Assembly: GCF_030272705.1 (NCBI RefSeq)
Contig: NZ_JARFYM010000001.1
Coordinates: forward strand, 1-64,000
Length of the DNA stretch: 64,000 nucleotides
Source: Rhizobium mayense
GTDB lineage: Bacteria > Pseudomonadota > Alphaproteobacteria > Rhizobiales > Rhizobiaceae
Reading direction: 5' to 3'
Part shown: positions 54,868 through 61,980 of the stretch, in pieces
How the letters are laid out: every line of letters starts with the position of its first letter
How positions within the stretch are numbered: position 1 is the stretch's first letter
Program-made: the position numbers and the translations under genes
The notes under the pieces: model-generated
What the model saw: the letters and a program-made list of their open reading frames with translations, nothing else
What the model was told of the DNA's origin: nothing
The model's database searches: none

Positions 54868-55359
54868 ATGAACGACAGCACTGCTTCCGACGAAAGCCGC
54901 GGTTGGCGGGCCAAACTGTTTGGCCGAATGCTACACAGCTATTTTGTGCTCACCCGCAGCATGACCATGGGTGTGCGCGCGGCCTGTTTCGACAGTCAGG
55001 GGCGGATTTTCCTGGTGCGGCATTCCTATATCGCCGGCTGGCATATGCCGGGTGGCGGCGTCGAGCGCCATGAGACGGTGGAGCAGGCACTTACGAAGGA
55101 ATTGCGGGAGGAGGGCAATCTGGTGATATCGGGCCGGCCGCAGCTCTTCCATGTTTATTTCAACAATCGGATCAGCAAGCGCGATCACGTCGTCTTCTAC
55201 CGTGTTGCGGTCGAGCAGACTGCACCGCGCCGACCAGATATCGAGATCGTCGAAAGTGGTTTCTTTCCGACCGATGCCTTGCCGCCCGGAACGACCCACG
55301 CGACCTATCGGCGGCTGAAGGAGTTGGAGGGCGACGCGCCGCCCTCGAATTACTGGTAG
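54868..55359 (+). CDS. Nudix hydrolase
   Basis: Hydrolase of 163 aa for a nucleoside diphosphate linked to another group. The Nudix box is GGGVERHETVEQALTKELRE followed by EGNLVI, with the REEG glutamates. The preceding IFLVRHSYIAGWHMP is typical. It converges with the glutathionyl-hydroquinone reductase gene; the stops are 11 bases apart. Confidence 0.88.
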   Translation: MNDSTASDESRGWRAKLFGRMLHSYFVLTRSMTMGVRAACFDSQGRIFLVRHSYIAGWHMPGGGVERHETVEQALTKELREEGNLVISGRPQLFHVYFNNRISKRDHVVFYRVAVEQTAPRRPDIEIVESGFFPTDALPPGTTHATYRRLKELEGDAPPSNYW

Positions 55360-55370
55360 AGCTTGTCGCC

Positions 55371-56360
55371 TCAAGCTGCCTTTGCCAGTCGCTGCCGCGC
55401 ATGCGGTCGATCGAAATCGAGGTCGGGACCGACGGGGACGATGCCGGTGGGGTTGATCGTCTTATGGCTGCGATAATAGTGGGCCTTGACATGCGTGAGG
55501 TTGGTCGTCTCGGCGATGCCCGAGACTTGATAAAGATCCCGCAGATATCCGGCTAGGTTGCGATAATCCTCGATGCGACGGATGTTGCATTTGAAATGGC
55601 CGACATAGACCGCGTCGAAGCGGACGAGGGTAGTGAATAGCCGCCAGTCAGCCTCGGTCAGCCGGTCGCCAAAGAGGTAGCGGCTTCTTTCCAGGCGACT
55701 GTCGAGTGTGTCGAGGGTTTCGAACACGCGGCGGACATTTTGCTCGTAGGCTTCCTGCGTGGTGGCGAAGCCGGATTTGTAGACGCCGTTGTTGACCGTA
55801 TCGTAGACGACCTCGTTCAGAGTATCGATTTCGCCACGCAAGTCCATGGGATAAAAATCGCACTTCGAGCCCGTGAGGCCATCAAAGGCGCTGTTGAACA
55901 TGCGGATGATTTCGGCGGATTCGTTGTTGACGACAGTGCCGGTCTGCTTATCCCAAAGGACAGGAACGGTGACGCGGCCGGAATAATGCGGATCTGCCTT
56001 GACGTAGACTTCCCACAGCGCCTTTGCGCCGAAGAGATGGTCGACGGTGCCCCTATCCTTGCCTTTGAACTCCCAGCCATTTTCCAGCATCAGCGGATCG
56101 ACGATGGAAACGGAGATCAGGTTCTCAAGCTTCTTCAGCTTGCGGAAGATCAAGGTGCGGTGCGCCCAGGGGCAAGCCAGCGAGACATAAAGATGATAAC
56201 GGTCTGCCTCGGCCTTGAAACCGCCCGTACCGCTCGGGCCGGGAGCGCCGTCCGCGGTGATCCAGTTGCGAAACTGCGAAGCCGCGCGCTTGAAATGGCC
56301 CTTGGTTTCCTTGGTGTCATACCAAATGTCATGCCAGACGCCGTCAACCAACATACCCAT
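55371..56360 (-). CDS. Glutathionyl-hydroquinone reductase (Xi-class GST)
   Basis: Enzyme of 329 aa that removes glutathione from glutathionyl-hydroquinones. The catalytic Cys is in VSLACPWAHRTLIF, as in YqjG/Ecm4 and PcpF, and the N-terminal FKRAASQFRNWI and the C-terminal LTEADWRLFTTLVRFDAVYV are diagnostic of the Xi class. Cytoplasmic. Length matches the family (about 320-330). Confidence 0.92.
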   Translation of the reverse strand: MGMLVDGVWHDIWYDTKETKGHFKRAASQFRNWITADGAPGPSGTGGFKAEADRYHLYVSLACPWAHRTLIFRKLKKLENLISVSIVDPLMLENGWEFKGKDRGTVDHLFGAKALWEVYVKADPHYSGRVTVPVLWDKQTGTVVNNESAEIIRMFNSAFDGLTGSKCDFYPMDLRGEIDTLNEVVYDTVNNGVYKSGFATTQEAYEQNVRRVFETLDTLDSRLERSRYLFGDRLTEADWRLFTTLVRFDAVYVGHFKCNIRRIEDYRNLAGYLRDLYQVSGIAETTNLTHVKAHYYRSHKTINPTGIVPVGPDLDFDRPHARQRLAKAA

Positions 56361-56739
56361 TGCCTATCCTTTCGGAAATCCCATCGATAAACTTTGACTT
56401 GAAAATACGATATGTCTGTCGAATTTCGATACGTCAAACGATGGACAGTGTGTCCCAGATCCTTGAACCGAATGACCGCCTGGCGAAAAGCGCGAAGCGG
56501 TTTTCGGATGAGATCATGGTTGGGCAAACGACATCATCCCGACATGATCATGCGTCAACAAAGCGCCGCTCGCATTTTACATTGGACGGGCGGAATATTT
56601 CCTGCTATCGGGCTTGTCACACTTTGAGGACCACTTGTCATGAAAGCAACCAGAAGCCTGCGACGACGCCGATGATCCCGAACGCTCGACAAGCGTTTTC
56701 GAGAACCATCCCGTCTGTCTATCTGGTTTCCTTGGTCTA
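56361..56739. other. Intergenic region with degenerate repeat
   Basis: About 380 bases between the reductase and the GNAT gene, transcribed apart. At about 56455-56565 the sequence TGGCGAAAAGCGCGAAGCGG and the following GGATGAGATCATGGTTGGG recalls another rhizobial intergenic repeat. No coding ORF is convincing. Confidence 0.45.
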
Positions 56740-57309
56740 ATGTACAAGCACGATCTGGTCTACCTCACTGAGGACGCGTCGCATGATGCTGTCATCGAAC
56801 TCATCAACGAAGAAGCATTTGGTCCCGGCCGGTTTACCCGTGCCGCAGCGCGGATTCGCGAGCAAGGGCCGCATGACCGCTCGCTCTCCTTCATCTGCAC
56901 CGACAATGGCGAGACGATCGCCTCCGTCCGCATGACGCCGGTGCTGGCCGGTTCGGTCAAAGGGCATCTGCTGGGACCGCTCGCCGTTCGGCCGTCGCAC
57001 AAGAACCAGGGAATCGGCCGCCAGCTTGTGCGGATTGCAGTCGAGGCCGCCAGGCGCAAGGGGTCGGAGGCCGTGATTCTGGTGGGCGATCCGCCGTATT
57101 ACGGCCCGCTCGGCTTCGAGAAGGTCGCTTACAATGCGCTGACGTTTCCGGGGCCGGTCGATCCTAACAGGGTTCTCGTCGTGCCGATCGCCGCCGATAC
57201 CCATGCACGGCTGAAGGGTACGATCGCTTGGCGTGATGCGGCTACCCTTGTTGTCTTCGACGCGGAGGATGACGATGAGGATATGCCGCTGACGGCAATC
57301 GCGGTCTAG
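56740..57309 (+). CDS. GNAT family N-acetyltransferase (YhbS-like)
   Basis: Acetyltransferase of 189 aa. The acetyl-CoA motif A is LLGPLAVRPSHKNQGIGRQL, followed by ILVGDPPYYGPLGFEKV, the YhbS-type signature. Substrate unknown. It is followed by a hairpin with T-run and then the phoX promoter. Confidence 0.85.
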   Translation: MYKHDLVYLTEDASHDAVIELINEEAFGPGRFTRAAARIREQGPHDRSLSFICTDNGETIASVRMTPVLAGSVKGHLLGPLAVRPSHKNQGIGRQLVRIAVEAARRKGSEAVILVGDPPYYGPLGFEKVAYNALTFPGPVDPNRVLVVPIAADTHARLKGTIAWRDAATLVVFDAEDDDEDMPLTAIAV

Positions 57310-57341
57310 CCACGGCGATTTCCACAAGTGCGGGTAGCTTA

Positions 57342-57372
57342 CTGCCGGCGCGCTATCAGCGCGGGCATTTTT
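57342..57372 (+). terminator. Terminator of GNAT gene
   Basis: CGCGCT / AGCGCG stem extended by GCC / GGC across a two-base bulge, with an ATC loop and followed by ATTTTTC. Its T-run overlaps the Pho box. Confidence 0.65.
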
Positions 57373-57386
57373 CATGTGTCTGTCAT
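57369..57386 (+). promoter_or_regulatory. Probable Pho box of phoX
   Basis: TTTTCAT gtgt CTGTCAT: two seven-base half-sites separated by four bases. The second is a perfect CTGTCAT and the first matches five of seven. It lies 64 bases before the phoX ATG, the expected place for PhoB activation during phosphate starvation. A small palindrome (57410-57424, GTCCTAA / TTAGGAC) follows it. Confidence 0.6.
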
Positions 57387-57449
57387 ACGGCCAACCTAGA
57401 GTTTCCTCGGTCCTAATTTAGGACTCTTGCTAAACTTGGGGGTAATGCA

Positions 57450-59441
57450 ATGACCGGACATCTCACACAGAAAGACATATTCCCGACCAGCCAGCTGGAA
57501 GAGGCCGACGGCGAAGGCCACAATCGCACTGACAATCCGACGATGGGGGAAATCATCGGACGTCGCTTTTCGCGCCGCGGATTCCTGCAGGGATCGCTCG
57601 CCGTTTCCGCAATCGCCGCGACGGTGGGGCCGCTCGCTTTGGTGAGCGCGGAAAAGGCTCGTGCGGCCGGCGGCTCCGCTTTCGCATTCAAGGAGGTTGA
57701 AGCCGGCGTCGATGCCGATCATCACGTGGCCGAAGGCTATGACGCCAGCGTGCTGCTGCGCTGGGGCGACGGCATCTTTACGGATTCGCCTGCCTTCGAT
57801 CCCAAGAACCAGACGGCCGAGGCACAGCGCCGCCAGTTCGGCTACAACAACGACTATGTCGGTTACATCCCGCTGAACGGCTCCTCCGAGCATGGGCTGC
57901 TGGTGGTCAATCACGAATATACCAATCCGCATCTCATGTTTCCGGGCCTCGTGACGATTGCCGACGGTAAGATCAAGCAAGCGCGGCTGAGCCAGGCGCA
58001 GGTCGACATCGAAATGGCGGCGCACGGCGGCACCATCGTCGAGATCCGCAAGGTTGACGGCAAATGGCAGATCGTGCCGGACGGCCAATATAACCGGCGC
58101 ATCACCGCGATCACCGAGATGGAACTAACCGGGCCGGCCGCCGGCGACGACCGGCTGAAGACATCTGCGGATGCGACCGGCACCAAGGTCATCGGCACGC
58201 TGAACAATTGCGCCGGCGGGGTCACGCCTTGGGGCACCTACATCATGGCCGAGGAAAACTTTCACGGCTATTTCTCCGGCAAGCTGCCGGAAGGTCATAA
58301 GGAAACCGCCAACTACAAGCGTTACGGCGTACCGGAAGGCGGCTACGAGTGGGCGAGCTACTATGATCGTTTCGATCTGTCCAAGGAACCGAATGAGCCG
58401 AACCGCTATGGCTGGATCGTTGAAGTCGACGCCTTCGACCCGCAGTCGGTCCCGAAGAAGCGCACGGCCCTCGGTCGCGTCAAGCACGAGGGTGCGGCCA
58501 ACATCGTCTCCAAGGATGGCCGCGTGGTCCTCTATCTCGGCGACGACGAACGCTTCGACTACGTCTACAAGTTCGTGACCGCCGGCAAGTATAACGCTGC
58601 CGACCGCGCCGCCAATCTCGACCTGCTCGACAATGGCACGCTATATGTGGCGAAGTTCTCCGAGGACGGCACGCTGCAGTGGCTGCCGCTGACCTTCGGC
58701 CAAGGCCCCCTAACTGCGGAAAACGGCTTCGCCAGCCAGGCCGACGTGCTGATCGAAACGCGTCGTGCCGCCGACCTGCTCGGCGCGACCAAGATGGACC
58801 GACCGGAAGACATCGAGCCCAATGCCGTCAACGGCAAGGTCTATGTCATGCTGACCAACAACACGAAGCGCAAGCCGGAACAGCTCGATGCCGCCAATCC
58901 GCGCGCCGACAATGCTTTCGGTCATATCATCGAGATCAGCGAGGATGACGGAGCGTTTTCCGCGACCTCGGGCAAGTGGGAAGTGCTGCTGAAATGCGGC
59001 GATCCTTCCGTTGCCGACGTCGGCGCCTCCTTCTCGACCGACACGACGAAGAACGGCTGGTTCGGCATGCCGGACAACTGTTCGGTCGATGCCGCCGGCC
59101 GCCTTTGGGTGGCGACTGACGGCAACAACAACAAGGCGACCGGGCGCACCGATGGCCTCTGGGCTGTCGATACGGAAGGCGATGCGCGGACGACGTCGAA
59201 ACTGTTCTATCGCGTGCCCGTCGGCGCCGAGCTTTGCGGCCCGCTATTCCTTCCCGATGATCAGACGGCCTTCGTCGCCGTCCAGCACCCTGGCGATGGC
59301 GGCGACGATTGGGCCGGTCATGGTCGTACGTCCTATTATGAGGACCTGTCCACGCGTTGGCCGGACTTCAAGCCGGACATGCCTGTCCGCCCGGCGGTGG
59401 TGGTTATCACCAGAATCGGCGGCGGCAAGATTGCTGTCTAA
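57450..59441 (+). CDS. phoX: PhoX-family alkaline phosphatase, Tat-exported
   Basis: Secreted phosphatase of 663 aa. The Tat motif SRRGFLQGS is at about residues 41-49, followed by a hydrophobic stretch and a cleavage site near KARAAGG. The PhoX/DUF839 beta-propeller has FGYNNDYVGYIPL, LLVVNHEYTNP, NNCAGGVTPWGTYIMAEENF, DDERFDYVYKFV, RPEDIEPNAVNGKVYVMLTNN and GMPDNCSVDAAGRLWVATDG. PhoX uses calcium and iron to release phosphate from monoesters in the periplasm. A Pho box precedes it. Confidence 0.9.
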   Translation: MTGHLTQKDIFPTSQLEEADGEGHNRTDNPTMGEIIGRRFSRRGFLQGSLAVSAIAATVGPLALVSAEKARAAGGSAFAFKEVEAGVDADHHVAEGYDASVLLRWGDGIFTDSPAFDPKNQTAEAQRRQFGYNNDYVGYIPLNGSSEHGLLVVNHEYTNPHLMFPGLVTIADGKIKQARLSQAQVDIEMAAHGGTIVEIRKVDGKWQIVPDGQYNRRITAITEMELTGPAAGDDRLKTSADATGTKVIGTLNNCAGGVTPWGTYIMAEENFHGYFSGKLPEGHKETANYKRYGVPEGGYEWASYYDRFDLSKEPNEPNRYGWIVEVDAFDPQSVPKKRTALGRVKHEGAANIVSKDGRVVLYLGDDERFDYVYKFVTAGKYNAADRAANLDLLDNGTLYVAKFSEDGTLQWLPLTFGQGPLTAENGFASQADVLIETRRAADLLGATKMDRPEDIEPNAVNGKVYVMLTNNTKRKPEQLDAANPRADNAFGHIIEISEDDGAFSATSGKWEVLLKCGDPSVADVGASFSTDTTKNGWFGMPDNCSVDAAGRLWVATDGNNNKATGRTDGLWAVDTEGDARTTSKLFYRVPVGAELCGPLFLPDDQTAFVAVQHPGDGGDDWAGHGRTSYYEDLSTRWPDFKPDMPVRPAVVVITRIGGGKIAV

Positions 59442-59476
59442 AGCTTTGTAATCAGCAGGCTATCGCCCTGTTTGCT

Positions 59477-59902
59477 TCAACGGGACGATAGTTTTTTCTG
59501 CAGAAAAAAGCGGCTGCGGCCGATCGGAAATTCCGGTAGCTCGCCGAAGATGGCGTAGCCTTGCCGTTGATAGGCGCGCAGCGCCTGCGGATTGAAAGTG
59601 TCGATCCAGGCGCCGTGGCAGCCGCGGGCGATGGCTTCCGTCTCGGCTGCTTCCAGAAGCTTGCCTGCCGTGCCCTGGCCGCGCAGCGTCTCAGGCACGA
59701 ACAGCCATTGGGTAAACAGCCAGCCCCAGCCGGTGTAGCCGGAGATGCCGCCGATCGCCTTGCCGCTTTCGTCGCGAATCAGCACAGCGAGCGGGCGGCG
59801 CCCGGAGGGGCCGATATCGGCGGCGTTGAAAGCGGTGAGGCCTTCGCCGATCGCAGCAAGGTCACCTTCGGAGGGAGCGTCCGTCACATCAAACAGGGGC
59901 AT
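59477..59902 (-). CDS. GNAT family N-acetyltransferase
   Basis: Acetyltransferase of 141 aa. Motif A is WLFVPETLRGQGTAGKLLEA, with the C-terminal GCHGAWIDTFNPQALRAYQR QGY region. Substrate unknown. The ATG at 59902 comes four bases after the stop of the upstream membrane-protein gene, so they are cotranscribed. It converges with phoX. Confidence 0.82.
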   Translation of the reverse strand: MPLFDVTDAPSEGDLAAIGEGLTAFNAADIGPSGRRPLAVLIRDESGKAIGGISGYTGWGWLFTQWLFVPETLRGQGTAGKLLEAAETEAIARGCHGAWIDTFNPQALRAYQRQGYAIFGELPEFPIGRSRFFLQKKLSSR

Positions 59903-59906
59903 GAAA

Positions 59907-61979
59907 TCACCGGCCTTCGCGCCACCACATGGCGGAGAAGGCGAAGAGGAGGGCGGAAAGACCGGCGAAGCCCGCAAAGAGTGGCAGTGTGTTGATGCCC
60001 TTCAAGACGGTTTCGTCGGTCATGCGGATGGTAAGACGCTGATCGTCGGCAATGCGCACGGCGCCCCGCACAGGGAGAATCGGCGGGACCGTGACGCCGC
60101 CGGCGGTACCGGCGACGCGGGTGACAAGCCCCTTGGTCTTTTCCGCCAGGGGATTCAGCGTGTCGGTGGTCGAGATCATCGCCTTGAATTCCGGCGCGTC
60201 GATGGCGCCGACATGCACCAGCGTCGAGAGATTGCCGTTGGTAATCTGGTAGAGACCGATCTCGTCCATATGCTTCTCAGCCTGATAGAGACCCGGTTGC
60301 GTCTGTTTCAACTGCAGAGTCTGTGTCTTGCCGGAAGGCGCTTTGATGGTGGCGGGGCCGGGATCGTCGCCGATCGTCTGGCGAGTGACTTCCAGCGCAC
60401 GACCGGAGGCGCGCGCCGTCAGTGCCTCTTCCTCCAGAGCCGGCTCCTTCAGCAGCCAATGGGCAATGCGGCGATAGAGCGAGACATGCGGCCCGCCGCC
60501 TTCAAAACCGCGCGCCCAGAGCCAGCCTTCGTCGGAGAGCAGCATGGCGACGCGGCCCTGGCCGACGCGATTGAGCACCAGCAGCGGATGATTGTCGGCG
60601 CCGACCATCACGGTCTGGCCTTGCGGCTTCTCGACATCGACGCTGCGGAACCAGCGGCCCCAATGCGGCGGCTCGGAGTCCGATCCGTCAAGACCGCGCG
60701 TGACGGGATGCTTGCGGCCCTGTTCCGACAGGCGCGGATAGAAGGGCTTCTCGATCATCTGGCCGGTCGGCTCGGCCGGCAGCACCGAGGAAAGCGGCGT
60801 CAGCGCGATCGAGTTGCCGCCCGCATGCTCGGGACCTGCAGCCACCAGCAATGCGCCACCGTTTTCGACATATTGGGCCATGTAATCATAATAGATCGCC
60901 GGCAGAACGTTGGGACGGTCCTGATAACGGTCGAAGATGATCAGGTCGAAAGAATTGATCTTGTCGACAAAGAGTTCGCGTGTCGGGAAAGCAATCAGCG
61001 ACAACTCGTTGATCGGCGTACCATCCTGCTTATCCGGCGGACGCAGAATGGTGAAATGGACGAGGTCGACGGAAGGGTCGGATTTGAGGAGATTGCGCCA
61101 GGCGCGCTCGCCAGCATGCGGTTCGCCGGAAACCAGCAGCACGCGCATGTTTTGACGAATGCCCTCGATCAGTTGAACAGTGCGATTATTGACGGGAGTC
61201 ACTTCGCCCGGCACTTCGGCGACGGCGAACTCGAGGACGTTGTTGCCGGCGCGTGGCACCTTGAAGCTGAAGGGCGTATCCTGGCCGGGTGTCGCCTGCA
61301 GCGTGGCGATTTCATCGCCGTTCATCCGCACGGTCACTGCTGCGGTGCCGCCGGGGCTTTTGCCGTCGTCGACCACGCGCAGCACGAGCTGTTGTTCGTC
61401 GTTCACGATGCCGAAACGAGGCGCCCGCACCACCTCGATGCGCCGATCGAACTCGTCCGGCTTGCCTGTGATCAGACCATGGATCGGCGCGTCGAAGCCG
61501 AGTGCCTGATTGACGCCGGGAATATCGTGGATCTGGCCGTCTGTCAGGAAGATCGCGCCGCCGACGCGGCCGGACGGCACATCGGCGATCGCCGAGGAGA
61601 GCGCGGTGAAGAGCCTTGTCGAGGGAGACTCGGATTCGGCGGGTTCGCGCACTTCGACGATGCGAGGCTCGATGCGCGGGAATTGCGCCAGCCGGTCCTT
61701 CAGCGCTGTCAGCGCATCGTCGGTCATCTTGGCACGCTCCGCTGTCTCTTGGCTCGGACTACGGTCGACGATGACGGGGACGATGGTGGAAAGCTGGTCG
61801 CGATCCTCCTGCATCAGCACGGGGTTGGCAAGCGCAGCCAGCAGGGCGAATGCCGCCAGCGCGCGGATCCAACTGCCGCGCATGCGCCGGTAGATCGCGA
61901 GCGCGGCGATGCCGAGCGCCAGCACCGCAAGGGCGGCGAGAACTGGCCAGGGCAGGAAGGGGGCGAAACCAATATTCAT
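59907..61979 (-). CDS. Membrane protein with GATase-like domain
   Basis: Protein of 690 aa. Two N-terminal helices (about 5-27 and 37-55) are followed by a vWA-like region (LSTIVPVIVDRSPSQETAER and GGAIFLTDGQIHDIPG), a beta-sandwich, then a class I glutamine-amidotransferase-like fold (FDLIIFDRYQDRPNVLPAIY, MAQYVENGGALLVAAGPEHA). A C-terminal helix precedes the end (FAGFAGLSALLFAFSAMWW). The catalytic Cys of real amidotransferases is not evident. It follows the DUF4159 gene by one base. Such pairs usually stand behind moxR and DUF58 genes, which would lie to the right of this window. Function unknown. Confidence 0.75.
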   Translation of the reverse strand: MNIGFAPFLPWPVLAALAVLALGIAALAIYRRMRGSWIRALAAFALLAALANPVLMQEDRDQLSTIVPVIVDRSPSQETAERAKMTDDALTALKDRLAQFPRIEPRIVEVREPAESESPSTRLFTALSSAIADVPSGRVGGAIFLTDGQIHDIPGVNQALGFDAPIHGLITGKPDEFDRRIEVVRAPRFGIVNDEQQLVLRVVDDGKSPGGTAAVTVRMNGDEIATLQATPGQDTPFSFKVPRAGNNVLEFAVAEVPGEVTPVNNRTVQLIEGIRQNMRVLLVSGEPHAGERAWRNLLKSDPSVDLVHFTILRPPDKQDGTPINELSLIAFPTRELFVDKINSFDLIIFDRYQDRPNVLPAIYYDYMAQYVENGGALLVAAGPEHAGGNSIALTPLSSVLPAEPTGQMIEKPFYPRLSEQGRKHPVTRGLDGSDSEPPHWGRWFRSVDVEKPQGQTVMVGADNHPLLVLNRVGQGRVAMLLSDEGWLWARGFEGGGPHVSLYRRIAHWLLKEPALEEEALTARASGRALEVTRQTIGDDPGPATIKAPSGKTQTLQLKQTQPGLYQAEKHMDEIGLYQITNGNLSTLVHVGAIDAPEFKAMISTTDTLNPLAEKTKGLVTRVAGTAGGVTVPPILPVRGAVRIADDQRLTIRMTDETVLKGINTLPLFAGFAGLSALLFAFSAMWWREGR

Positions 61980-61980
61980 C

